Assembly: GCA_002071485.1 (NCBI GenBank)
Contig: MWFF01000176.1
Location: 1 to 64,000 of the forward strand
Length of the DNA: 64,000 nt
Direction: 5' to 3'
DNA from: Verrucomicrobia bacterium ADurb.Bin006
Lineage (GTDB): Bacteria > Verrucomicrobiota > Verrucomicrobiia > Limisphaerales > J093
Within the stretch, counting starts at the first letter, position 1; each line of letters opens with the position of its first letter. Made by a program: the position numbers and the translations under genes. Under the pieces are notes generated by a model. That model searched no databases, was not told the origin of the DNA, and saw only the letters and a program-made list of their open reading frames with translations. Shown here piece by piece: positions 7,749-15,992 of this stretch.

Positions 7749-9746
7749 ATGTGCGGAATCGCAGGTGTTCTGATCTGTCGCGGTGGCACGCCATCGACCG
7801 ATGGATTGGTGCGGCGCATGCTGGGCATGATCCGCCACCGGGGCCCGGATCAGTTCGGGATTTACCAGAGCGCGGACGTGGCCTTCGGCAACGCCCGTCT
7901 CAGCATCCTCGATCTGAACACCGGACAGCAGCCAATCGGCAATGAGGACCAGACGCTCTGGATCGTCTACAACGGCGAGGTGTTCAACTACCTCGAGTTG
8001 CGCGCGGAATTGCAGACGCGCGGCCACCGGTTCGCGACAGCCAGCGACACAGAGGTCATCTTGCACCTGTACGAGGAGTACGGACCCGACTGTCTGGAGC
8101 GGCTGAATGGCCAGTTTGCGATCGCGATTTGGGACGAGAAGGACCGCTCGTTGTTCCTGGCCCGGGACCGACTCGGCGTGCGCCCGCTCTTCTACACCCA
8201 ACTCGAAGGGACGCTGGTGTTCGGATCCGAAATCAAGGCCATCCTCGCCCATCCCGAGGTTCGAGCCGAACTCGACCCTGTCGCGCTCGATCAGATCTTC
8301 ACCTACTGGTCCACGCTCTCACCGCGCACCTGTTTCCGAGGCATCGTCGAGCTTCCGCCAGGGCATTACCTGGTGGCCAGGGAGGGGCAGGTGCGCGTCA
8401 CACCCTATTGGTGCCTTGCGTTTCCGGAGGATGGCGAGGCACTCGAGGGGGCTGCAGATCGATTGACTGATGATTTCGTCGAGGAACTGCGGGCATTGCT
8501 GGTTGACGCGACCCGGCTTAGGCTGCGGGCCGACGTGCCGGTCGGCGCCTATCTCAGCGGCGGCCTCGACTCATCCACCATCGCTGCCATTATCCGGACT
8601 CTCGGGGTCAGTCAGCTCGACACGTTCTCGATTGCTTTTACCGATTCCCAATTCGACGAAAGCGAATATCAGCGCTGGATGGCGAGGTTCCTTGGCACCG
8701 AGCACCACGTGGTTCTGGCCACGCATGAGGACATCGGACGCGTGTTCCCAGACGTCGTTTGGCACACCGAGACACCGATCATGCGCACGTCGCCGGCGCC
8801 TATGTTTCTGCTGTCGAAGCTCGTCTGCGACCGGCGGTACAAGGTGGTGTTGACGGGCGAAGGCGCCGACGAATTCCTGGCCGGGTACGATATTTTCAAG
8901 GAATCGAAGGTCCGCCGGTTCTGGGCCCAGCAGCCCGATTCGGCGTGGCGTCCGCTGCTCCTCAAGCGGCTCTATCCCGACATCAGCCGCCTGGGCGCGT
9001 CGGGTGCCGGCTTCCTCAAGGCCTTCTTCGGCAACGGCCTCACCGACGTCGACCGTCCAGACTACTCGCACACGGTGCGCTGGCAGAATAACCGTCGGAC
9101 CTGCCGGTTCTTCTCGGAGGAACTCAAGAACAAGGTGGCGCTCGAGCAGGATGAAACCGACAACCACCCCACCTTCCCGCCCGAAATGCCACGGTGGAAT
9201 CCGCTCGCCCGGGCTCAATACTGCGAGATCAGCATCTTCCTGTCGCAGTACCTCTTGTCGTCTCAGGGCGATCGACCCGCGATGGCCCATTCCGTCGAAG
9301 GCCGGTTTCCATTCCTGGACTATCGCGTCGTCGAGTTCTGCAATCGACTGCCGGCGAGATTGAAACTCCGGGCGTTGACGGAGAAATACCTGTTGCGGCG
9401 TGTGGCCGAAAGCTGGCTGCCACCCGAGATCGTCCGGCGCCCGAAACGGCCTTATCGTGCGCCGATTCACCGCAGTTTCTTCCACGCACGCACCCCCGAC
9501 TATGTGCGTGAAGTGTTGGGCGAAACCGCTCTGAAAGGGACTGGACTCTTCAATCCGTCCGCCGTGGCCCATCTGGTGGCGAAGCTCGACGGCGGCAAAG
9601 CCCTAGGCGAGACCGATGACATGGCGTTGGTGGGGATGCTCTCGACGCAACTGGTGAATCGCCTGTTCGTTGAGAGTCCGCGGGCTCGCTCCCCGCTTTC
9701 GGCCGAGGACGACATCAAGGTAGTTGAGCGACGATGCTTTCCATGA
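7749..9746 (+). CDS. Asparagine-synthase-type amidotransferase (glutamine-hydrolysing)
   Basis: A 665-residue cytoplasmic class-II amidotransferase. The mature N-terminus is Met-Cys-Gly-Ile, so Cys2 can act as glutaminase nucleophile. The glutaminase domain covers about residues 2-210 (RHRGPDQFG, NGEVFNYLELR, GSEIKAIL). The synthetase domain follows, with the ATP pyrophosphatase loop SGGLDSS at about residues 269-275 and GEGADEFLAGYD further on. The length and position beside an AMP ligase fit the amidotransferases linked to exosortase loci more than asparagine biosynthesis. It could convert a uronic or carrier-bound acid to its amide, or supply ammonia to the NAD-synthase-like enzyme. The gene is preceded by a short tandem ACGACTGA repeat (7725-7748) that reaches the start codon. 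Confidence 0.85.
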   Translation: MCGIAGVLICRGGTPSTDGLVRRMLGMIRHRGPDQFGIYQSADVAFGNARLSILDLNTGQQPIGNEDQTLWIVYNGEVFNYLELRAELQTRGHRFATASDTEVILHLYEEYGPDCLERLNGQFAIAIWDEKDRSLFLARDRLGVRPLFYTQLEGTLVFGSEIKAILAHPEVRAELDPVALDQIFTYWSTLSPRTCFRGIVELPPGHYLVAREGQVRVTPYWCLAFPEDGEALEGAADRLTDDFVEELRALLVDATRLRLRADVPVGAYLSGGLDSSTIAAIIRTLGVSQLDTFSIAFTDSQFDESEYQRWMARFLGTEHHVVLATHEDIGRVFPDVVWHTETPIMRTSPAPMFLLSKLVCDRRYKVVLTGEGADEFLAGYDIFKESKVRRFWAQQPDSAWRPLLLKRLYPDISRLGASGAGFLKAFFGNGLTDVDRPDYSHTVRWQNNRRTCRFFSEELKNKVALEQDETDNHPTFPPEMPRWNPLARAQYCEISIFLSQYLLSSQGDRPAMAHSVEGRFPFLDYRVVEFCNRLPARLKLRALTEKYLLRRVAESWLPPEIVRRPKRPYRAPIHRSFFHARTPDYVREVLGETALKGTGLFNPSAVAHLVAKLDGGKALGETDDMALVGMLSTQLVNRLFVESPRARSPLSAEDDIKVVERRCFP

Positions 9747-9968
9747 ACCGTGGTTCCGTAGCCGCGGACGTGAGTCCGCGCCATCTCGCTCCGTCAACAG
9801 CAGAAATCAGCGCCGACTCACGTCGGCGGCTACAAATCGGTTCATGGGTCCAATGCGCATTAAACCGTTGAATGTCAATGCTTTCCATGAACCGTGGAAC
9901 GTGGAGTCGAGCGGTTGATTTTCAAGCACTTACAAGTGCGCGGTTCATGGGGGCAATGCGTTCTTAAA
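9734..9968. repeat. Two tandem palindromic units, the first containing a REP-type pair
   Basis: The 20-mer ATGCTTTCCATGAACCGTGG occurs at 9734-9753 and again at 9878-9897. Each is followed about 90 bases later by its partner half CGGTTCATGG...CAATGCG (from 9838 and from 9941). Each unit can fold as a long hairpin. The second has a small inner stem, GCACTTACAAGTGC. The first unit carries the REP-type pair described separately. No coding frame crosses the area. Confidence 0.75.
9758..9833. repeat. REPIN-like palindromic pair
   Basis: A 23-base palindromic word (GTAGCCGCGGACGTGAGTCC...) at 9758-9780 is repeated in inverted orientation at 9811-9833 (GACTCACGTCGGCGGCTAC), with one mismatch over 19 bases, separated by a 30-base spacer. 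Each half is also able to form its own small hairpin. This is the layout of REP doublets that are mobilised by a REP-associated transposase encoded elsewhere. Confidence 0.75.
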
Positions 9969-10128
9969 CAAGAAACCTCGCTTCCCATGAGCCAGAAGGG
10001 GAATTCACCACGACACGACGATCACAAATGGCAATCTCGGCGTTTCTTTGTGCTCTCTGTGACTTCGTGATGAACACACCAGGATCGGTCGTGCATCCGA
10101 GCGGTTTCTTCCTGGCTGCAATCACACG

Positions 10129-10634
10129 ATGACAGCCTCTGGAATCGTCATTTCGTGCGCATGGCTGCTCGCCATGGCGCGGGTTCACCAGGCTATCGCC
10201 GGCGGACTGGTGGTGGATCATACCTCCGTCGCGAAGGTTGCATCGCTCAGCCAAACAGCAATTGACAAGGTCAAGAACCAGTGCAACAAGCGGGGTCGAG
10301 AGTGGCGAGTTCCCCTGGACTCCGACGGAAGCCCACGGCCCGTGCACGTATGCCATCAGAATCCGGGTCACCGACGACGGTTGTCCGCAATGCAGTGATA
10401 CGACGGCGCTCACCGTCGTCGTGAATGAGGCGCCCGAGTGCCGTGTGTTCTATAATAGTGAGCGGGGGCACGCTGGAAGTGATACCAGAACCGTCGGGGA
10501 TGCTGGTGCTGACCTCGCTTGCACTCGGCGCGATGGGCCTCGTGCAGCGTCGCCGTGTGGCGAGACGGGAAGCACTTGCACTATGCGGACAGAGCCCGGA
10601 GCGCACGGATCGTTGCCTTGTCTCTCGGGTTTGA
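10129..10634 (+). pseudogene. Broken surface-protein gene: SGNH-family head, Ig/cadherin-like piece and PEP-CTERM anchor in three frames
   Basis: Three parts of a former secreted protein lie in three successive frames. The head (10129 to about 10280) has a signal-like start and GGLVVDHTSVAKVASLSQ, the same head as the SGNH-type gene at 4558. A middle piece (about 10290-10420) reads YAIRIRVTDDGCPQCSDTTA and VVVNE, typical of bacterial cadherin/Ig-like repeats. The last piece (about 10455-10560) reads [20 protein letters not shown] and then MGLVQRRR, a textbook PEP-CTERM sorting signal: PEP box, membrane span, arginine cluster. It ends 20 bases before rfbA. Large internal deletions as well as frameshifts are needed to explain it. 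Confidence 0.75.
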
Positions 10635-10653
10635 GGTCGAGCCTCGCAAACTT

Positions 10654-11535
10654 ATGAAAGGCATCATCCTCGCAGGCGGTGCGGGATCGCGGTTGTATCC
10701 GCTGACGCTTGTCGCTTCGAAGCAACTCCAGCCGGTTTACGACAAGCCAATGGTCTATTACCCGCTGACTACGCTGATCGAGAACGGCATCCGCGACATC
10801 TGTTTGATTTCGACTCCCCAGGATCTGCCGCGGTATTGGCAGTTGCTCCGAAACAGTCCCTCGTGGGGCGTCACGATCGAGTACCGCGAGCAACCGCAGC
10901 CGGCCGGGATTGCCCAGGCGTTTCTGATCGGCGAGTCGTTCATAGGATCGGACCCTGTCGCGCTGATCCTCGGGGATAATCTCTTCTACGGGGGCGATGT
11001 GTTTCAGCACGCATTCGCCGAGTTCCGGGGCGGGGCAACGATCTTCGGTTACCACGTCCAGGATCCGGAGCGGTACGGCGTGGTCGAGTTCGACGAGCAG
11101 GGTAAAGCGATTTCGATCGAGGAGAAGCCGAAACAGCCCAAGAGCGACTATGCCGTGCCGGGTCTGTACATCTACGATAATCAAGTGGTGGAAATCACAA
11201 AAAACCTCAAACCATCTGCGCGGGGCGAGCTCGAAATCACCGACGTGAACCGGGAGTACCTTCAGCGCGGGCAGTGTCGGGTCTATCGGCTGGGCCGAGG
11301 TTTTGCCTGGTTAGATGCCGGCACGAGCACGAGTCTGCACGAGGCGAGCGCGTACGTGCAAACGATCGAACGTCGACAGGGAATCAAGATAGGGTGTCCC
11401 GAGGAGGCGGCGTTTCGACGCGGCTTTATCAGCGCGGCGGAGTTGGAAGCGCTGGTGGGTAAGATGCCCAAGTGCGAGTACCGAGACTACTTGGCAAACG
11501 AGGTGCTAGCGGAGGCAAGTGGGCGGGCGAGTTGA
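10654..11535 (+). CDS. rfbA: Glucose-1-phosphate thymidylyltransferase
   Basis: Encodes 293 residues that join dTTP and glucose-1-phosphate to dTDP-glucose, the first step of dTDP-L-rhamnose synthesis. The protein begins [18 protein letters not shown], the nucleotide-binding signature, followed by [16 protein letters not shown] and, later, [10 protein letters not shown] and [20 protein letters not shown]. The ATG at 10654 is chosen because homology starts at that residue; the frame is open further upstream through the PEP-CTERM debris. It is the first of four rfb genes on the same strand, followed after 48 bases by rfbC. Length and motifs are complete. Confidence 0.95.
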   Translation: MKGIILAGGAGSRLYPLTLVASKQLQPVYDKPMVYYPLTTLIENGIRDICLISTPQDLPRYWQLLRNSPSWGVTIEYREQPQPAGIAQAFLIGESFIGSDPVALILGDNLFYGGDVFQHAFAEFRGGATIFGYHVQDPERYGVVEFDEQGKAISIEEKPKQPKSDYAVPGLYIYDNQVVEITKNLKPSARGELEITDVNREYLQRGQCRVYRLGRGFAWLDAGTSTSLHEASAYVQTIERRQGIKIGCPEEAAFRRGFISAAELEALVGKMPKCEYRDYLANEVLAEASGRAS

Positions 11536-11583
11536 GAGTGCATAGGGCAGAGTGGGGACGCTTAACGTTCAGCCATCAACCGT

Positions 11584-12132
11584 ATGAAGGTTGTTCACGG
11601 TCAACTCGCTGGCCTGCTGATCATCGAGCCGGATGTGTTCGGCGACGAACGAGGGTTCTTTCTCGAGACCTGGAATCGGCATCGGTACGCCGAAGCCGGT
11701 CTGGACGTCGAGTTTGCGCAGGACAACTTGTCATTATCGCGTCGGGGGATTCTGCGCGGGCTGCATTTCCAGAATCCGTCGGCCCAGGGTAAACTCGTGA
11801 TGGTTCTGCATGGCGAGGTGTTCGATGTGGCGATCGATTTGCGGCAAAGCTCCGGCACCTTTGGGCAATGGGCCAGCGTCGTGTTGTCGGGGGAGAATAA
11901 GCGCCAGTTCTATGTCCCGCCTGGGTTTGCGCACGGGTTCGAGGTGGTGAGCGAGACGGCCCTGTTCCACTACAAGTGCACGGCGGGTTACTCCGCCAAA
12001 GACGAGTGTGCTGTGCGCTGGAACGATCCGGAGCTGGCGATTCCCTGGCCCATTCGCGAGCCGGTGGTATCCGCAAAAGACGCGAAGGCGCCCCTGCTGC
12101 GCGAGTTGCCTGTCGACAGGCTGTTTCCGTGA
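11584..12132 (+). CDS. rfbC: dTDP-4-dehydrorhamnose 3,5-epimerase
   Basis: A 182-residue cupin-fold epimerase, the third enzyme of dTDP-L-rhamnose synthesis. It shows DERGFFLETWN near the start, the catalytic histidine in LRGLHFQNP, the KLVMVLHGEVFDVAIDLR strand region and the substrate-binding FYVPPGFAHGF, with the conserved tyrosine region FHYKCTAGYS. Length is normal for the family. It lies between rfbA and rfbD in a same-strand set. A gap of about 160 bases follows before rfbD, in which I see no gene. Confidence 0.95.
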   Translation: MKVVHGQLAGLLIIEPDVFGDERGFFLETWNRHRYAEAGLDVEFAQDNLSLSRRGILRGLHFQNPSAQGKLVMVLHGEVFDVAIDLRQSSGTFGQWASVVLSGENKRQFYVPPGFAHGFEVVSETALFHYKCTAGYSAKDECAVRWNDPELAIPWPIREPVVSAKDAKAPLLRELPVDRLFP

Positions 12133-12295
12133 ATGATCCGCTCACCCGCTCCGCGATTGTGCGTGCTTGTCTATCCAAGATGGGCGAGCTTAGCACAGGC
12201 CCTTAGAGCAACGTGGGCACGAGCGCTGGAGATGACGCGAAGCGTGTGGAGTACGGCGATTCATCGCCGCTTTTTGCTGACAATCATCACTTCTC

Positions 12296-13174
12296 ATGAT
12301 TCTGCGTCCCAAGATTCTCTTGATCGGCCACAACGGCCAGGTCGGGTGGGAACTGCATCACTGCCTTGCGGCGGTCGGCGAAGTTGTCGCGGTGGACATC
12401 CCCGACATCGATCTGACGTGCGGGGACTCGATCCGATACTGGGTGAACGAGTCGCGTCCGGACGTGATCATCAACGCCGCCGCCTACACGGCGGTCGACA
12501 AGGCCGAGAGAGAACCGGACCGTGCGCTCGCAATCAATGGCGCAGCTCCCGGCGTCCTGGCCGAGGCAGCGAAACGCCTCAGCGCTTGGCTGGTGCATTA
12601 CTCGACCGATTACGTCTACGACGGAGCGAAGAACGCGCCGTATGTCGAGACGGATCCGCCAGCGCCTTTGTGTGTGTATGGGCGATCCAAGCTCGCGGGT
12701 GACCAGGCCGTGCAAGCAATCGGGGGACGGCATCTCATCTTTCGATTGTGCTGGGTTTACGGGCTGCGGGGCAGTAACTTCCTGCTGACTATCCAGCGCC
12801 TGGCCCGCGAGCGGGAGGTGCTGCGTGTGGTCAGCGACCAGGTTGGTTGTCCGACTTGGTGCCGTTTGATTGCAAAGAGCACTGTGTGGGCTCTGCGTCA
12901 GGCTTTGGCTGGTCCGGATCCGGAGCTCTTCACTGGTCTGTATCACCTCTCCGCGTCGAGTCACACAAGTTGGCATGGGTTTGCCGAGGCCATTGTGAAG
13001 GCCATGCCGGCCGAGACCCGGACGTGCAGTCGGGTTGAATCTATTACGACCGCCGAGTATCCGACCCCAGCCCGGCGCCCGGCGTGGTCAGTGCTCTCGT
13101 GCGACAAACTTGAACGGGTCTTTGGCCTGCGATTGCCTGGATGGAAAGAAATGCTCGATTTGGCACTCACATGA
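12296..13174 (+). CDS. rfbD: dTDP-4-dehydrorhamnose reductase
   Basis: A 292-residue short-chain reductase that makes dTDP-L-rhamnose, the last step of the pathway. The NAD(P)-binding glycine motif is GHNGQVGWELH near the N-terminus, NAAAYTAVDKAE is a strong family signature, and the catalytic STDYVYDG plus YGRSKLAGD (YxxxK) are intact. The stop codon overlaps the start of rfbB (ATGA at 13171-13174), so the two are translationally coupled. Confidence 0.95.
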   Translation: MILRPKILLIGHNGQVGWELHHCLAAVGEVVAVDIPDIDLTCGDSIRYWVNESRPDVIINAAAYTAVDKAEREPDRALAINGAAPGVLAEAAKRLSAWLVHYSTDYVYDGAKNAPYVETDPPAPLCVYGRSKLAGDQAVQAIGGRHLIFRLCWVYGLRGSNFLLTIQRLAREREVLRVVSDQVGCPTWCRLIAKSTVWALRQALAGPDPELFTGLYHLSASSHTSWHGFAEAIVKAMPAETRTCSRVESITTAEYPTPARRPAWSVLSCDKLERVFGLRLPGWKEMLDLALT

Positions 13175-14253
13175 ATCTCCTCGTCACTGGCGGCGCCGGT
13201 TTCATCGGGTCGAATTTCATCCATCACGTCATTGACCGGCCTGAGATCGAGCGTTTGGTAAACCTGGACTGCCTCACCTACGCGGGGCACCTGGCCAACC
13301 TCGAAACGGTCAGCGAGCATCCGAAGTATGTGTTTGCGAAGGTTGACCTGCGGGACAAGCCAGGTGTGATGCGGGTCTTTGAAGAACAGCGAATTCGTCA
13401 CGTAATCCATTTTGCGGCGGAATCGCATGTGGATCGAAGCATCACTGGCCCCGACGACTTCATCCAGACCAACATCGTCGGGACATTCAACTTGCTCGAG
13501 GCGTGTCGGCACTTTTGGCTGACCACCGATGCACCGGCCACCGACGCACCGACGCACCGACGCACCACCCCCGATCTCCCATCTCCGATCTCCCATCTCC
13601 GATTCCATCACGTGTCGACCGACGAGGTGTACGGCAGCCTGGGGCCGACGGGGTATTTCAGCGAGCTGACGCCCTACGCTCCCAACTCGCCCTATTCAGC
13701 CAGCAAGGCCTCGAGCGATTTTCTTGTCCGCGCGTATCATCACACGTACGGGCTCCCTGCGGTCATCACGAACTGTTCGAACAACTACGGCCCGTATCAG
13801 TTTCCGGAAAAGCTGATTCCGGTTGTCATTCAGAGCGTGCTCGATCGACGGTCGATTCCGGTCTATGGGGACGGCATGAACGTGCGCGACTGGCTGTATG
13901 TGCTCGATCACGCCGAGGCCCTATGGCAGGTGCTGACCCGGGGGAGGCCAGGCGAGACGTACAACATCGGTGGGAACAACGAGTGGGCCAACCTGCGCAT
14001 CGTCGAGCGGATTTGTGATCTGGTCGACGAGTTCCGACCCGAGTTGGGCGGAAACTCACGGAGACTGATCACTTTCGTCAAAGACCGGCCCGGACATGAT
14101 CGTCGGTACGCGATTGACGCGTCGAAGCTGCAGCGCGAGCTGGGCTGGCAGCCGGCGCACACCTTCGACACCGGCATCCGGGAAACTGTCCGGTGGTACC
14201 TTGAACATCAGGATTGGGTGCACACCGTGCTGGACGATGTCCGAGCCGTGTAG
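13171..14253 (+). CDS. rfbB: dTDP-glucose 4,6-dehydratase with an in-frame repeat insertion
   Basis: About 360 residues; the enzyme dehydrates dTDP-glucose, the second step towards dTDP-rhamnose. It has the Rossmann TGGAGFIGSNF, the catalytic FHHVSTDEVYGSL and YSASKASSDFLVR (YxxxK), and the C-terminal RPGHDRRYAID. The start at 13171 overlaps the rfbD stop and matches where homology begins. Between EACRHFW and FHHVSTDEV, where other RfbB proteins have a short loop of about a dozen residues, this protein has a loop roughly twice as long, rich in Thr/Pro/Ala/Asp, encoded by a low-complexity DNA repeat (13521-13604). The loop lies just before the active-site strand. The reading frame is preserved, so the enzyme may still work. 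Confidence 0.93.
   Translation: MNLLVTGGAGFIGSNFIHHVIDRPEIERLVNLDCLTYAGHLANLETVSEHPKYVFAKVDLRDKPGVMRVFEEQRIRHVIHFAAESHVDRSITGPDDFIQTNIVGTFNLLEACRHFWLTTDAPATDAPTHRRTTPDLPSPISHLRFHHVSTDEVYGSLGPTGYFSELTPYAPNSPYSASKASSDFLVRAYHHTYGLPAVITNCSNNYGPYQFPEKLIPVVIQSVLDRRSIPVYGDGMNVRDWLYVLDHAEALWQVLTRGRPGETYNIGGNNEWANLRIVERICDLVDEFRPELGGNSRRLITFVKDRPGHDRRYAIDASKLQRELGWQPAHTFDTGIRETVRWYLEHQDWVHTVLDDVRAV
13521..13604 (+). repeat. Low-complexity repeat inserted in frame in rfbB
   Basis: The stretch consists of tandem copies of a CACCGACG-type word followed by copies of GATCTCCCATCTCC. The same two words occur, on the opposite strand and in the mirrored order, in the intergenic repeat at 17934-17997. It adds a Thr/Pro-rich loop to RfbB without a frameshift. 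Confidence 0.8.
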
Positions 14254-14285
14254 AGGCGGCTCCTGTAGAGACGGCTCCGTACAGA

Positions 14286-14715
14286 ATGGTCTTCAAGAGG
14301 TTGGGCAAGAAGGTGGTGTGGAGTGCCCTGTCGGGTTATACCCTCTATTTGCTCCTTGGCACGCTGGCCCCATTCGATTTTACCCTGGCAGCCGTCGCCT
14401 GGCTTCGCACAGAGAACCGATCGAGTAGGTTCCATTCAGCCATGTCTGCCCCAAGTGTGGATACGATCTTAAGAACAAGGCATTGAGCTTCGTCATGTTT
14501 GTCCCTTTCGGCCTGTGTCTGAGGCTCTGCGTTGCATCCGAGACTAAAGGTCTGTGCCTTTCTTTGTTCTCTCACCAGGCTTCATTTTCAGCCTGACAAT
14601 TGAGACTGACCAGTACTTTATCCCTCAACGCAAACCAAGCGGTTCGGATTTGGTTCTGAATGCCGTGGAGTCCTTGGCGGGCGGTGCGATTGCTGCTGCC
14701 GCGCGGCAAATCTAG
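14286..14715 (+). pseudogene. VanZ-like membrane protein, frameshifted
   Basis: Three pieces of a VanZ-family protein follow one another in different frames. From ATG 14286 the frame reads KKVVWSALSGYTLYLLLGTL and then APFDF, the first membrane span of VanZ. Around 14483-14540 another frame reads LSFVMFVPFGLCLRL. At about 14579-14715 a third reads SLTIETDQYFIPQRKPSGSD and LVLNAVESLAGGAI, the conserved VanZ end, then a TAG. VanZ-like proteins are common near exosortase and polysaccharide loci. As it stands it cannot give a full protein. Confidence 0.75.
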
Positions 14716-14995
14716 AGATCAGAGCGCTTTCGATTCTGTGGGGACTAGATTCAAGGGTTGACCGCCATTGGCACGGCCACGGTTGCGGCGTTTGACCTCT
14801 ATAACGAGCGCCGTCCGCGCATCCGGTTGCCCTTGTGGAGTGATTAGCGGTTCGGACCACAACCTGTAGGCCGCGGGGAATCGAGAAAGTCACCGGAAGG
14901 GTGGTTTTATTATCAGAAATGACGGTGGTGGACGAATCGCATCAATTACATGCGCTGGTCGCAGGCGTGGATGTTGCTTGGGTTGACGTGTTATG
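14716..14995. other. Spacer without a gene
   Basis: Between the VanZ remnant and the first 112-bp repeat I find no motif-bearing frame, RNA or ordered repeat. Confidence 0.5.
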
Positions 14996-15107
14996 TCAGA
15001 GGGCACAGGGCAGAGGTCAGGGGTCAGAGATCAGAGCGTCAGAAGAGGGAGGACAGAATATCAGAAGTCAGAAGTCAGAGAACGGCGAATGGGGATGGGG
15101 GTGGGTG
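14996..15107. repeat. 112-bp direct repeat, left copy (TCAGAGG-word repeat)
   Basis: This 112-base stretch is built from variants of TCAGAGG / TCAGAAG and ends in a G-rich tail, GGGGATGGGGGTGGGTG. It matches 15993-16104 at 107 of 112 positions by direct comparison and in the same orientation. The two copies bracket the first MNT/HEPN gene pair. Confidence 0.9.
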
Positions 15108-15154
15108 GTTTTAGCGGGACAGATTCCTTGTTGTCGAGAGGCGAGCGAAGGCGC

Positions 15155-15493
15155 ATGGTCACCGACATGACTTTGCTCCAGAAACGCGATTTGGCCCGCC
15201 GCCGCCGGCGGCTCGAGGTCTATCTGGACACGCGGGCCCGGCTCCGCGCGGCGCTGGCCCAGTTGATGCCCGGAAACAGAGTCATCGTGTTCGGTTCGCT
15301 GACCCGGCCCGGCGTCTTCAACGACCGCTCGGACGTCGACCTCGCACTGCCCGGTTCGCCGCCACCGGTTGATCCGCTCGAACTGGCGGCGCAACTCATG
15401 GAACGACTGGCTAGGCCCGTGGATGTGGTGCGGTTGGATCGATGCCGGTTCCGCCAGAAGATCCGACTCGAGGGGGAGGAATGGACGATATAG
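15155..15493 (+). CDS. MNT-domain nucleotidyltransferase, antitoxin of a HEPN/MNT pair (copy 1)
   Basis: A protein of about 112 residues with the minimal nucleotidyltransferase fold. The active-site signature is FGSLTRPGVFNDRSDVDLAL: GS, an eleven-residue gap, then D-V-D carrying the metal-binding aspartates. In characterised pairs such an enzyme silences its HEPN partner by adding AMP units to a tyrosine next to the RNase site. The start could be ATG 15155 or 15167; the first is kept because GAAGG lies just upstream. The HEPN gene begins inside its last codons (overlap 15481-15493), which couples their translation. The pair sits between two 112-bp direct repeats. Confidence 0.82.
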   Translation: MVTDMTLLQKRDLARRRRRLEVYLDTRARLRAALAQLMPGNRVIVFGSLTRPGVFNDRSDVDLALPGSPPPVDPLELAAQLMERLARPVDVVRLDRCRFRQKIRLEGEEWTI

Positions 15494-15957
15494 CGCTCCA
15501 AACGTTGCTCGAAGAAATGCGCGACGACTGCCGCGTCGTGCTCGATGCCTTCAACAAGGCGGTCGCTCGGTTCGAGCGCGGCGACGAAGTCGCCTACGAG
15601 AGTTGTGCCCACCAGCTCTGTCGCCTCTATAACGCCTTCGAGCAGATGGCGCTGCGCGTGATCAAGGCATTCGAGAATAACATCGACGACGAACAGGGCT
15701 GGCATAGCGCGCTGTTGAATCGACTCAGCCTCAGTATCCCGGGTGTCCGCCCGGCCCTGTTCGCCCCGGACGCGAAACCGCCACTCCAGGAACTGAAGGC
15801 TTTCAGGCACGTGTTCGTCCATGCCTACGAGCTGACCCTGGATCCCGAGAAACTGGCGCTTTTGATCAAATACGCCCGTCAGGTGACCGACCGCCTGCCG
15901 GCTTGGGTCGAGGCCTTCGTTCACGACGTCGCTCGCGAACAGCGGATCGAGTTGTGA
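15481..15957 (+). CDS. HEPN-domain RNase-like toxin (copy 1)
   Basis: About 158 residues, all helical by eye. The HEPN catalytic motif R-x4-H-x-Y is present as RHVFVHAY at about residues 106-113. The tyrosine is the residue that a partner nucleotidyltransferase modifies in known HepT/MntA systems. The protein overlaps the end of the MNT gene by 13 bases, and a GGAGG stands close before the ATG. The probable role is a ribosome-independent RNase toxin held in check by the MNT protein. The second pair at 17045-17933 is clearly related in organisation and motif (RHLFRHAY) but quite different in the rest of the sequence. Confidence 0.82.
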   Translation: MDDIALQTLLEEMRDDCRVVLDAFNKAVARFERGDEVAYESCAHQLCRLYNAFEQMALRVIKAFENNIDDEQGWHSALLNRLSLSIPGVRPALFAPDAKPPLQELKAFRHVFVHAYELTLDPEKLALLIKYARQVTDRLPAWVEAFVHDVAREQRIEL

Positions 15958-15992
15958 CCATAGTCAGAGGACAGGAGACAGAAGACAGAACG

